A DNA stretch of 34,134 nucleotides from CAIKOD01 sp035505975 (lineage in GTDB: Archaea > Halobacteriota > Methanomicrobia > Methanomicrobiales > Methanospirillaceae), in assembly GCA_035505975.1 (NCBI GenBank), contig DATJQJ010000002.1, positions 1-34,134 of the forward strand, read 5' to 3'. The position numbers and the translations under genes are program-made. The notes under the pieces were generated by a model that was given only the letters and a program-made list of their open reading frames with translations, searched no databases and had not been told where the DNA came from. Positions 22,964 to 31,951 of this stretch are shown here, one piece after another (positions within the stretch are counted from its first letter, which is position 1; every line of letters begins with the position of its first letter).

Positions 22964-25900
22964 GATACCGATCGTCACCGGAAGGCCCTCGATATCCCAG
23001 TCTTTTACGAGCCCCCATGGACCTTCAGACGACACCCCGTCGGGTCCCATGAGGGCCAGCGACGTGGCCCTTACCTCCTCCATAATTCCCTCTTCCCATT
23101 GGGAGGCAACCAGGTCACAGACTTTTTTATCCCCAATCCTGACGAACACATCGATGAAGTCTTCCACATTCAGGTCGATCTGGCGTCTCATTTCCTGGAT
23201 GCGCCTGATCAGCTCTCGGGCGTTACCCTCTGCCTCGAGCTCAGGGGTGAGGCTGATATCCACGTACACCGTAGCATCCTGCATTGGGGCGGAGAATATC
23301 CCTGGTGGAAGGCTTTCGGTGAACGTCACATGGGCCGCCCCGATTTCAAATGCCTCATCACCGGACTGAAGCGTATAAGTCCCTCCCGCGGCAATCGTTT
23401 TCCTGATAAGGTTTCCATCCCATCCTGTGATGAGGTCCTTCACCAGGGGGGCTTTTTTCCCAAAAGCCGGACCAAGCGCCTTCATGACCGGTTCTGCTTT
23501 CCACGAGATCCGGTCATAGGCCCCCTGCACCGCCCGGACAGATTTCGCATTGGCCCGGTCGCAGTATAAGATATTCAGGTCTCGTACGGAATCCATGACT
23601 TCCCGCGAATCGGTTGCCACGATGCACTCCGAGACTGGCCAGCGGAGTTTCCTCTTCCCGGCCTGCCGTGCATTTGCCTGGGCCTCGTCGAACGAACGGA
23701 CGATATCCATTGCAGACTCGAGGTGATCCTCGATGAGATCGCTGTTTCCCCCAAACCATGGGAGCATGTGAACGCTTTCGGGTTCTCCTTCCAGCCTGAT
23801 GTTCCTGTATATCACTTCGGTGATATGCGGGACGAACGGTGCAAGGAGTACGACAAGACGGCGTATCACGTAGTAGAGCGTTTCATAAGCCTGCTGTTTT
23901 TCGGGAGAGTCCCCCTCGAGCCACAGCCTCGGCCTGATGATCTGGATATACCACCGCGAGAGATCGTCGAGGATGAAGGACATCAGGGCCCGATTAACCT
24001 TGTGGAGATGGCATTCCCCGAGGTCTGTTTCGATCTGGAATGCAAGACTGTTGATACGGGAGATGATCCAGCGGTCAACGTTTGGCATTTCCGCATGGTG
24101 GACCGCGATATAATGTCCGTTCCAGCCTCCGGGCCCGCCCGAAGGTTCCCACCGGTCGAGGATCATGTAAGGCATCGGGAAGCGGTAGACATTCCAGAAT
24201 ATGTTAATTGCTCTGTTGACCGTCCTTACTCCTTCCCAGTTGAATTTTAGGTCGTCCCAGGGTGCACTTGAAGACAAAACGTAGAGCCTCAGCACGTCGA
24301 CCCCCTGCTGTTCAACAACTTCTTCGGGGGTGACCACATTGCCAAGGCTCTTGCTCATCTTCCGTCCTTCGGCATCGAGAGCGAACCCGTGCATCAGCAC
24401 GCTCTTGTACGGCGCTGTATCGAATGCGATCGTACTCGCGCCGAGTTGAGAATAAAACCAGCCCCTCGTCTGGTCCTGTCCCTCAGTGATAAAGTCTGCA
24501 GGCCAGAGACGGTCGAAAGCCTCGTGCTGGCCCGGGAACCTGAGGGTCGCCCACGATGCCACAGCTGAATCGAACCAGACATCGAATATATCCTCGACCC
24601 GGTGCATGATCCCTCCGCAACTGCACGACACGGTAACCGAATCGACGTATGGACGGTGAGGGTCTTTGAGTTTTACTCCGCTTGCTTCTTCAAGCTCCTT
24701 TCTCGTCCCAAAAACACGGATGCGGTTGCACGAGCGGCATTCCCAGATCGGGATCGGGATACCCCAGTACCGCTGTCTCGAGATGCACCAGTCGCGGGCT
24801 TCTTTTATCCAATCGTAAAACCTCGAGCTTCCCGCCCATTCGGGGTACCATTTGACGAGGGCCACCTCATCAAGCATGCGATCTTTCAACGCCCCGGCCT
24901 TTAGGAACCACTGGGATGTCGCCCGGAAGATGATCGGCGTTTTACAGCGCCAGCAATGGCCGTAACGGTGTGCCACGGTTCCCCGGGCCATGAGATGACT
25001 GCTAAGTTCGGACAGGACGACTTCATCGGCATCCTTCACGAACATGCACTCGAAAGCCCCGCCTTCGTTTGTGAAATGACCGGTTGCATCCACGGGACAG
25101 ACGATGGCGAGACCCTCTTTCTGGCCGAGGAGATAATCGTCCCACCCATGGCCCGGTGCGATGTGCACGATCCCGGTATTTTCTCTCGCGACGAAATCCG
25201 CCGCTACCACGCGGTGTGCGATATCCTGCTGCTTCGGGACCTGGGTCATTAAGGGGGAGTCATAGGTCATTCCGACGAGCTCTTTCCCGGACTTTTTCTC
25301 CCTAACGGCGAAATCCTGGTACTTGCCTTTCTTAAGAACCTGTTCCACGAGCCCCGATTCGATCCAGAGGTCTTCGGATATCCCTCCCTTCACGGCGCTG
25401 ACCCGGGAGTATTCGAACCCCGGGTTGACTGCCACCGCGACGTTTGCCGGCAATGTCCAGGGAGTGGTTGTCCAGATGACAAAATATTCATCTTTTTTCC
25501 CGGTAACCGGAAATTTGACGAAGATCGAGGGATCTGTCTCGTCCCAGTATTCAACCTCCGCATCGGCGATGGCAGTGGCGCACCTCGGACACCAGTTGAC
25601 GACCCGGAAACCCCGTTCGAGCATTCCCCGTTCGGCTGCCCTTTGGATTGTCCACCATGCGGCCTCGATGTATTCGGGTTGAATTGTCTGGTAGGGGTCT
25701 TCGAAGTCCAGCCAGACACCAAGTTTTTTGAACTGTTCACTCATCACGGCAAGGTTTGCGGTCGCAAACTCCCGGCATTCGCCAATAAATTTTTCAATGC
25801 CGAATGTCTCGATATCCTTTTTTGACGAGAAACCAAGTTTCTGTTCGACCCTGACCTCGATGGGAAGACCGTGCATATCGTAGCCGGCCCTGGCGATCAC

Positions 25901-26131
25901 ATGCCTACCGCACATCCGGTAGTACCGGAGGAGACTGTCCTTGATGATCTTGTTCCATGCCGTCCCAAGGTGAATGTGTCCTGTCGTATAAGGCGGCCCG
26001 TCGACAAAGAAAAACGGCGGGTCCTGTTCATGGAGTGATACGACCCGCGCAAAAGTCCCTTCGCTCTCCCAGAGTGCCTGCACCGCTCCCTCGATTTCAT
26101 GGGCATTGTAATTGCTCGTGACTTCCTTCAA
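22943..26131 (-). CDS. ileS: Isoleucyl-tRNA synthetase
   Basis: 1062 residues, full length for the eukaryote-like archaeal type. HIGH motif HIHLG at 52-56, KMSKS at 591-595. Between them lies the CP1 editing domain (about 185-395) with TTTPWTLPANVAVAVNP and GIVHIAPGHGWDDYLLG. Zinc-type CRSC...CSCG clusters near 465-505, followed by the anticodon-binding helical domain and a C-terminal extension. The start is TTG at 26131, supported by a GAGG site seven bases upstream, and an ATG is not available nearby. The gene is alone and convergent with thg1. Confidence 0.97.
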   Translation of the reverse strand: MKEVTSNYNAHEIEGAVQALWESEGTFARVVSLHEQDPPFFFVDGPPYTTGHIHLGTAWNKIIKDSLLRYYRMCGRHVIARAGYDMHGLPIEVRVEQKLGFSSKKDIETFGIEKFIGECREFATANLAVMSEQFKKLGVWLDFEDPYQTIQPEYIEAAWWTIQRAAERGMLERGFRVVNWCPRCATAIADAEVEYWDETDPSIFVKFPVTGKKDEYFVIWTTTPWTLPANVAVAVNPGFEYSRVSAVKGGISEDLWIESGLVEQVLKKGKYQDFAVREKKSGKELVGMTYDSPLMTQVPKQQDIAHRVVAADFVARENTGIVHIAPGHGWDDYLLGQKEGLAIVCPVDATGHFTNEGGAFECMFVKDADEVVLSELSSHLMARGTVAHRYGHCWRCKTPIIFRATSQWFLKAGALKDRMLDEVALVKWYPEWAGSSRFYDWIKEARDWCISRQRYWGIPIPIWECRSCNRIRVFGTRKELEEASGVKLKDPHRPYVDSVTVSCSCGGIMHRVEDIFDVWFDSAVASWATLRFPGQHEAFDRLWPADFITEGQDQTRGWFYSQLGASTIAFDTAPYKSVLMHGFALDAEGRKMSKSLGNVVTPEEVVEQQGVDVLRLYVLSSSAPWDDLKFNWEGVRTVNRAINIFWNVYRFPMPYMILDRWEPSGGPGGWNGHYIAVHHAEMPNVDRWIISRINSLAFQIETDLGECHLHKVNRALMSFILDDLSRWYIQIIRPRLWLEGDSPEKQQAYETLYYVIRRLVVLLAPFVPHITEVIYRNIRLEGEPESVHMLPWFGGNSDLIEDHLESAMDIVRSFDEAQANARQAGKRKLRWPVSECIVATDSREVMDSVRDLNILYCDRANAKSVRAVQGAYDRISWKAEPVMKALGPAFGKKAPLVKDLITGWDGNLIRKTIAAGGTYTLQSGDEAFEIGAAHVTFTESLPPGIFSAPMQDATVYVDISLTPELEAEGNARELIRRIQEMRRQIDLNVEDFIDVFVRIGDKKVCDLVASQWEEGIMEEVRATSLALMGPDGVSSEGPWGLVKDWDIEGLPVTIGISRASDH

Positions 26132-26634
26132 CCTGATCCCTCAGCTGGTCATCCACCCGTGGCCGGGATTGACGGGATGAATATTCAATACTATTCTACC
26201 CTGCAGCACAAAGTAGTTTTGAAAGTATAGGAATAACTGGGATAGAGCGAGGGATCTTCCATGAGTTCCAGAAAGGCGGTACCGGTAAACCTATCCGCTG
26301 AGGTCTCCGCTTAATTTCACGATCCCGTTCAATGCGTGAGCCTTACGCCATAAGTTGTTTTACCGTCGTTTCAGGTATGGCCTCCAGTCATCCGAAAATT
26401 ACAATCCGGGTCAGACTAGATTTTATCCTTTGATCGGTTTTTTGGGCAGCCATTCTGAAATTCTTACGACACCTTTCCCGTGTATCCGTGGCAACGGGGG
26501 AATTTCCCGGGTGGATCTCCCTGTTTGCGCAAAACCTTTTCGCGGATTACCCGTGTTCCACCCCTGGGACGGGGGAACCTTATTTTACATCCTGCACCAG
26601 ATGCTCTGAATTATATTCGGAAGGTGTCGGGAAT
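26132..26634. other. Long region between ileS and the aldehyde dehydrogenase
   Basis: It holds the promoters of both divergent genes. A pair of related segments (26477-26502 and 26550-26577) each begin CCCGTGT and end ACGGGGGAA, and each can form a CCCGT/ACGGG stem. Frames crossing the region (26355-26609 and the extension from 26488) show no protein family pattern. TTATATTC at 26611-26618 may be the TATA box of the dehydrogenase. Confidence 0.4.
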
Positions 26635-28062
26635 ATGGAGGAACATCCTCTCCTTGTCGGGGGTAAAAAGATCTTTACGGAAGAGATTGCAGATGTCAGG
26701 TTTCCCTTTAATGGTGATGTTTTCGCCCGTGTCTGCCAGGCTGGCACCGCAGAACTGGATAATGCCGCCGCGGCCGCAGAACGTGCATCAGGGGAAATGA
26801 GCGATCTTACTTCAGGCGAACGTTACCATATCCTCGAAAGCCTGGGCGACCATATCCGGGATCATGCCGGAGAGTTCATCGATATCATGGTAATGGAAGG
26901 AGGAAAAACAAGGAAATTTGCGTCTTCCGAGGTTGCGAGAGCCGAGGTGACGGTCAGGATCTCTGCCGTGGAGGCAAAACGCATCTACGGCGAAATTATT
27001 CCTCTCGACTGGAGCGAGGACCTGAAAGGATGCTTTGGTTACCTTCGCAGGTTCCCGGTGGGGCCTGTCCTTGGGATCATCCCCTTCAATTTTCCCTTAA
27101 ACCTTGCATGCCATAAGCTGGGACCGGCGATTGCAGCCGGCAATCCAATCATCCTCAAACCAGCCTCTGCAACACCCGTGTCAGCCCTGCTGCTCGGAGA
27201 CCTTTGCCTTGGAGCAGGGGTCCCTCCTGATGCCATCAGTGTCGTCCCGTGTCCCGGCAGTCGTGCGGAACAGCTGGTACGAGACCCGAGGATCAGGTTC
27301 GTCTCGTTCACCGGGAGCTGCACGGTTGGCTGGCGCCTGCGGGAGATTGCAGGGAGGAAAAGAGTGAGCCTCGAGCTTGGAGGAAACGCAGCGGTGATCG
27401 TCCACGAAGACGCCGACCTGGACAATGCGGCCCGGAGGATAGCCCAGGGAGGGTTTTCGAACGCGGGGCAGGTCTGCATCTCGGTACAACGCGTCCTCAT
27501 CCACCGGCCGGTGTTCGCACCAGCGGTGGAAAAAATTCTGGCTGCTGTAAGGGGACTTAAAACCGGTGACCCAAGGGATCCAACATCTGACGTAGGTCCC
27601 ATGATTGATCGGGTAAAGGCCCTTGAAGCCCACAAAAAAATTCTCGAAGCAACAGGACAGGGGGCGAAGATCCTTACCGGTGGGACCCTCGACGGGACTA
27701 TGTTTACCCCTACCGTGCTTTCCGGCACTACGCCGGATACGAGGGTGAACAGCGAGGAGGTCTTTGCCCCGGTGATCGCAGTCGTCCCCTACGAAGACTT
27801 TAGCGATGCCATCCGCATGGTTAACGATAGTGAATTCGGGCTCCAGGCAGGGGTTTTTACCCGGGACATAGGCCGCATTATGAGGGCGTATGAGGATTTG
27901 CGGGTAGGAGGCGTAATCATCAATGATATCCCCACATTCCGGGTGGACCAGATGCCCTACGGTGGCGTCAAGGGTTCGGGAACCGGGAGGGAAGGTCCGA
28001 GATATGCCATCGAAGAGATGACCGATCCCAGGCTGATGGTGATACACCAGGAGGACTTGTAA
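26635..28062 (+). CDS. NAD(P)-dependent aldehyde dehydrogenase
   Basis: 475 residues, cytosolic, standard ALDH length from the ATG at 26635. A GGTG lies eight bases upstream. Motifs: VLGIIPFNFPLNLACHKLGPAIAAGN (cofactor loop), FTGSCTVG, the general base LELGGNAAVIV, the catalytic Cys in GQVCISVQR, and EEVFAPVIAV. It oxidises an aldehyde to the acid. In methanogens close relatives include lactaldehyde dehydrogenase (CofA) of F420 side-chain synthesis, which is a candidate but not proven. The gene downstream starts one base after the stop, so they form an operon. The 49 codons upstream in frame contain a TATA-like site and are rejected. Confidence 0.9.
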   Translation: MEEHPLLVGGKKIFTEEIADVRFPFNGDVFARVCQAGTAELDNAAAAAERASGEMSDLTSGERYHILESLGDHIRDHAGEFIDIMVMEGGKTRKFASSEVARAEVTVRISAVEAKRIYGEIIPLDWSEDLKGCFGYLRRFPVGPVLGIIPFNFPLNLACHKLGPAIAAGNPIILKPASATPVSALLLGDLCLGAGVPPDAISVVPCPGSRAEQLVRDPRIRFVSFTGSCTVGWRLREIAGRKRVSLELGGNAAVIVHEDADLDNAARRIAQGGFSNAGQVCISVQRVLIHRPVFAPAVEKILAAVRGLKTGDPRDPTSDVGPMIDRVKALEAHKKILEATGQGAKILTGGTLDGTMFTPTVLSGTTPDTRVNSEEVFAPVIAVVPYEDFSDAIRMVNDSEFGLQAGVFTRDIGRIMRAYEDLRVGGVIINDIPTFRVDQMPYGGVKGSGTGREGPRYAIEEMTDPRLMVIHQEDL

Positions 28063-28063
28063 C

Positions 28064-28510
28064 ATGACGCAGATTGCTGTGATCGGAGCAGGGTCATGCG
28101 ATCCGGAACTGTACTCTGCGGCTGAAGCTGCCGGTGCCCGTGTGGCGGAAATGGGCGCAGTACTTCTTACAGGAGGGCTTTCCGGGGTCATGGAGGCTGC
28201 CTGCAAGGGGGCGAAATCCCGGGGCGGTACCACGGTGAGCATTATCCCTTTTCTCACCGGAGAAAATGCCTATAGCGATATTATCATCAGGACAGGGCTT
28301 GGCCAGGCGAGAAATACCGTACTCGTCCAGTCTGCCGGCGCCGTGGTAGCCATCGGAGGAGAATACGGCACTCTTTCAGAAATAGCGGCGGCATTAAAGA
28401 TCGGAAAACGGGTATTCGGGTATAATACCTGGGATATCAAAGGAGTGCAGGCCTGCGACTCCCCAATCGACGCAGTTATCAGGGCAGTTGACGCGTGCTG
28501 CCCGTCATAG
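28064..28510 (+). CDS. LOG-like Rossmann-fold nucleotide-binding protein (TIGR00725 type)
   Basis: 148 residues. The N-terminus TQIAVIGAGSCDPELYSAAE is followed by VLLTGGLSGVMEAACKGAK and the motif VAIGGEYGTLSEIAAALKIG, the local equivalent of PGGxGTxxE in LOG/YvdD phosphoribohydrolases. Such proteins hydrolyse nucleoside monophosphates to base and ribose phosphate, or only bind nucleotides, so the reaction here is unproven. One base separates it from the dehydrogenase. Its last 32 bases overlap the convergent moeA-type gene. Confidence 0.88.
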   Translation: MTQIAVIGAGSCDPELYSAAEAAGARVAEMGAVLLTGGLSGVMEAACKGAKSRGGTTVSIIPFLTGENAYSDIIIRTGLGQARNTVLVQSAGAVVAIGGEYGTLSEIAAALKIGKRVFGYNTWDIKGVQACDSPIDAVIRAVDACCPS

Positions 28511-30332
28511 TCGTATCGTATCCTCCGAGCCTTTCCAGGATATTTTTAAACCGATCGGACCCGACGGCCCTGAACAGTTCCGCGATCCGCGGGTCTTCAA
28601 GACTCTCTTTATAGGCGACCATCTCATAACGTTCTCTTCCGATCGGCACGAACGAGAGCCCAAGAGACTTTGCCACACTGTAGACGCCGAGTCCTGCATC
28701 GGCTTCTCCCGATTTGACGGCCAGCGCAACGGCAAGGTGTGTCGTTACCTCCCTGTCATATCCGACGAGGCGTTCAGGACTGATTCCCCTCCTGGTGAGT
28801 TCGTAATCGAGCAATAACCGCGTCCCTGAACCTTTCTGCCTGTTGATGAACCGTTTGTCCAGGATATCGTCCAGTCCCGAGCCGTCCTTCGAGATAATTC
28901 CCTGCTGGCGCTCTGCCACGCAGAGCAGGACCAGTTCTTCGCCGCCGAGGTATTTTTCCAGGTAGCAGGTATTGTAAGTCCCGTTGTCGCAGAGGAGGTG
29001 CATGGGGGCAACATGGCAGTCTCTTTTTTTCAGGGCCAGCAGGCCTCCCATACTGCCGACATGCGTGGAATGGATTTCTATTCCCCTGTTCTGCATCAGG
29101 TCTGCGAGATAGTCCAGGCAGGGGTCGTGACTCCCTGTCACGAGCAGGGCTGAATCGACCTGTTCGCCCGGCACCATGAGTGTTGCCGGGATTGTCCGGC
29201 CTGCTTCGTAACCCTCGGTGTTTACGGGTATTTTCAGCAGCGCATTCGCCCGTACCGCACTCATCTGGACTCCGGCCCCCCGGGAGAGCGGTGATGCGAC
29301 ATAGCGATCGCCGACCTTCCCTAACGAGAGGAGGACGAATTCTTCGACCCCTGTATCTGAATGTATGGTTGAGGTAAGCCGGGCTGGAAGACTTGTGGCA
29401 GGCAGAGGGACGATACCGAACCGGCCGAAGAGGGGTACGATAATCTCCCGTATCACCGTCAGTGCCGAAAGAGGATAACCAGGCATTCCAATGACGGGTT
29501 TGCCATCGATTTTCCCGATGATTACCGGTTTTCCGGGCTTCATGGCAACCCCGTGGGCGAGGACGGTGCCGAGCTCCCCGATGACGTCAGCGGTGAAGTC
29601 CTTCGTCCCGGCCGATGACCCGGCTGAGACGATAAGGATGTCGTTCTCACTAACGCCGTGCCTGATCGCTTCCCTGATCCTTTCCGGTTCGTCCGGGGTG
29701 ATCGGGTACCTCGTGCAGACGGCACCAAGCGATGTCAGCCAGGCCTCTGCCATGATGGTGTTGCTCTCGACGACCTGACCCGGAGCAGGCCTCGTCCCGT
29801 GAACGACCAGTTCGCTGCCGGTCGGCAGGAGACCAATACTGACCGATACGACGTCGACTTCGGTAATGCCGTACGTTGCAAGGGCGCCCGCCTCGTGGGG
29901 CCTGATGCGGTGCCCGGACGGCAGCACCATCTCCGACTCCCCGATGTCTTCACCGGCCGGGCGGATATGCTGCCACGGTGGAGCCGCTTTCCTGATCACG
30001 TAACTGTCCCCGGATACAGTCACATCCTCGATCATGATCACGGAATCGTACCTGTCGGGGACTACATTGCCCGTATTGATTCGCACCGCATCGGTCAGGG
30101 TGACCGGTCTTTGCTCTCCAGCCCCGTACGTGTCCAGGCTCCTCACGGCAATTCCATCCATTGCTGCGAGATGCACCTCTGGGACCGAATATCGTGCGAA
30201 AATTGGCGTTGCAGTTATCATCCCTACCGATTCTTCCAGCCTGACCAGCCGGTGGGAAATTTTTTCCGGGAACGATGTTTCGATCAGGTCGAGTGCGTCC
30301 CCGAGGGTAATCACCTCGAGATACCGTTTCAC
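28479..30332 (-). CDS. moeA: MoeA fused to a C-terminal PBP-like domain
   Basis: 617 residues. Residues 1 to about 400 are a MoeA molybdopterin molybdotransferase: VHLAAMDGIAV, TGNVVPDRYDSVIMIEDV, VSAGSSAGTKDF and VIGMPGYPLSAL. Residues about 405-617 are a periplasmic-binding-protein-like domain (SALLVTGSHDPCLDYLADL, RFINRQKGSGTRLLLD, DAGLGVYSVAKSLGLSFVPIG), as in the LysR-substrate/ModE-linked part of other archaeal MoeA fusions, probably sensing molybdate, tungstate or cofactor. It would insert metal into molybdopterin for formylmethanofuran or formate dehydrogenase. The GTG start at 30332 overlaps the upstream stop as GTGA. Overlaps the convergent LOG-like gene by 32 bases. Confidence 0.92.
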   Translation of the reverse strand: MKRYLEVITLGDALDLIETSFPEKISHRLVRLEESVGMITATPIFARYSVPEVHLAAMDGIAVRSLDTYGAGEQRPVTLTDAVRINTGNVVPDRYDSVIMIEDVTVSGDSYVIRKAAPPWQHIRPAGEDIGESEMVLPSGHRIRPHEAGALATYGITEVDVVSVSIGLLPTGSELVVHGTRPAPGQVVESNTIMAEAWLTSLGAVCTRYPITPDEPERIREAIRHGVSENDILIVSAGSSAGTKDFTADVIGELGTVLAHGVAMKPGKPVIIGKIDGKPVIGMPGYPLSALTVIREIIVPLFGRFGIVPLPATSLPARLTSTIHSDTGVEEFVLLSLGKVGDRYVASPLSRGAGVQMSAVRANALLKIPVNTEGYEAGRTIPATLMVPGEQVDSALLVTGSHDPCLDYLADLMQNRGIEIHSTHVGSMGGLLALKKRDCHVAPMHLLCDNGTYNTCYLEKYLGGEELVLLCVAERQQGIISKDGSGLDDILDKRFINRQKGSGTRLLLDYELTRRGISPERLVGYDREVTTHLAVALAVKSGEADAGLGVYSVAKSLGLSFVPIGRERYEMVAYKESLEDPRIAELFRAVGSDRFKNILERLGGYDTTMTGSTRQLP

Positions 30333-31537
30333 CAAAGGATCACCTCTACCTCTGTCCCGGTCTCGATACCTTCGCTGCCGGCAGGGATCTTCAGGACACC
30401 GTCGCTCCTCACCAGGGTGTTCAGGAGCCCGGATTTTCCGAAGAGGGGGACCACGCGGTTACCGGTCACCCGGACACGCACGTATTCTTCCCGGCCCTTC
30501 GCCGAGGGGATATTTTCAGACAGGATGCCCTTTACCACTACGGGACGTTCCGAGGCGTTACCGGTCATCCCCAGGACCATGTGTCGTGCGATGACCATGA
30601 GTACGATGAAGGTGGAAGCAGGGTGACCCGGAAGACCAATCACCGGCTTACCCTTCGCAAGCCCGATGATTGTCGGCTTCCCGGGTGCCAGGGAGATCCC
30701 ATGGACGAATACTTCGCCCCGCGACTGGATCATCCCGGCGGTAAGGTCTCGTTCGTCTTTCGAACTACCGCCCGATATCAGGACGGCATCGCAGGTGGCG
30801 AGGGCATTATCGAGAGTTTTTTCGAACACTGCCGGGTCGTCGCGGACTATACCGAACTGGACCGGCAACGCACCGTATTGCTCAAGAAAAGCCCTGCAAA
30901 GATAGGTATTGACATCCCTGACCCGGCTTCCGGTCGGGACCTCCTCGACAGGCACGAGCTCGTTTCCCGTGGAAATGATCCCGATCTTAGGAACGGCAGA
31001 CACAAAGACCATATTGTGGCCGGTTGCGGCGAGAATTCCCATGTCTCCCGGCGATAGGCGTCTCCCTGCTTCCAGCACTCTTTCCCCGGCCCTGAAGTCC
31101 TCGCCCCGAAAAATGATATTTTCACCGGCTGCAAGCGGCCGTTTTACGAGTACATCCTCCCCGATGACCTCGCAATATTCGATCATGGCCATGGCATCCG
31201 CACCATCGGGTATCTCTCCGCCTGTCGGTACGTAGACACATGAACCGGGAGTCATCTTCTCCGGTTTTTCACTGGCTCCCATGGCAGACCTCCCTGCGAG
31301 CCGCAATATCACCGGGATTGCTTCACCTGCACCCGTCGTATCGGCTGAACGGACCGCATAACCGTCCACGACCGACCTGGTAAATCCCGGAATATCGATA
31401 TCTGCAAAAACATCCCTCGATAGTATCCGGCGGAATGCAGATTCCAGGGGCACCACCTCCTCAGGTGGGGAAGGCGTTATGTGCCTGACCACCCGGATGG
31501 CTTCCTCAACCGGAACTGTCGTTAGAAATATGCTCAT
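30329..31537 (-). CDS. moeA: MoeA molybdopterin molybdotransferase
   Basis: 402 residues, normal length. Motifs: RSVVDGYAVRSADT, VPTGGEIPDGADAMAMIEY, RGEDFRAGE, IISTGNELV, LISGGSSKDERD and VIGLPGHPAS. It ligates molybdate or tungstate to adenylated molybdopterin. The ATG at 31537 overlaps the stop of the small upstream gene (ATGA) and is preferred to the longer frame from 31558. Downstream the second, fused moeA follows with a 4-base overlap. Two MoeA paralogs side by side could serve molybdenum and tungsten separately, or work as a heterodimer. Confidence 0.94.
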   Translation of the reverse strand: MSIFLTTVPVEEAIRVVRHITPSPPEEVVPLESAFRRILSRDVFADIDIPGFTRSVVDGYAVRSADTTGAGEAIPVILRLAGRSAMGASEKPEKMTPGSCVYVPTGGEIPDGADAMAMIEYCEVIGEDVLVKRPLAAGENIIFRGEDFRAGERVLEAGRRLSPGDMGILAATGHNMVFVSAVPKIGIISTGNELVPVEEVPTGSRVRDVNTYLCRAFLEQYGALPVQFGIVRDDPAVFEKTLDNALATCDAVLISGGSSKDERDLTAGMIQSRGEVFVHGISLAPGKPTIIGLAKGKPVIGLPGHPASTFIVLMVIARHMVLGMTGNASERPVVVKGILSENIPSAKGREEYVRVRVTGNRVVPLFGKSGLLNTLVRSDGVLKIPAGSEGIETGTEVEVILW

Positions 31538-31710
31538 TTGAAGCAGCCCAGCTGGCATGCCCTGATCTTGATCCCGTGCATGTTACAGTACTCGGCAAGG
31601 TCTGTTTTTGAAATCCCGTATTTCTCGGCGACGGCGAACGCCTGGGGGCATTTTATCTCTTTATCGATGCCTTCTTTTTGAAATATAGTCCTGATCCTCT
31701 CGTCTTCCAT
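31534..31710 (-). CDS. Small Cys-containing protein heading the moeA operon
   Basis: 58 residues from the ATG at 31710, with AGGTG just upstream (a GTG two codons earlier is possible). The sequence is helical: DERIRTIFQKEGIDKEIKCP, then QAFAVAEKYGISKTDLAEYC (helix-turn-helix-like), and ends IKIRACQLGCFK. Three cysteines plus the terminal CxxxC could bind a metal or an iron-sulfur cluster. From memory, similar short proteins ending in CQLGCF occur in methanogens and sulfate reducers, but no function is known to me. Its stop is fused to the moeA start, which suggests a role in molybdenum/tungsten cofactor supply, or as a regulator. Confidence 0.75.
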   Translation of the reverse strand: MEDERIRTIFQKEGIDKEIKCPQAFAVAEKYGISKTDLAEYCNMHGIKIRACQLGCFK

Positions 31711-31951
31711 TGACACACCTATGATCTATATACCATTACACCGGATTTATGTTGCTATTGCCGGGGGGCAACCGGCGGAGGGAAACGACGACACCCTCCC
31801 AAACCAAGAGCCTGACCGGGTCCTATTACTCAGCAGATACTCATTTTGCCCGATTCCGCAATCATCATTCCCAGGGGATAAGGACTTCCTTTATGAAATA
31901 AAAGAAAGGTGTTAACCACTTGGAACATATATCCTTGAAGAAAAGGTGAAT

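Noticed and set aside
27181..28257. 358-codon minus-strand frame
   Set aside because: Antisense to the aldehyde dehydrogenase, with no motifs. High GC third positions leave the opposite strand open.
29658..30626. 322-codon plus-strand frame
   Set aside because: Antisense to the two moeA genes, which carry all family motifs.
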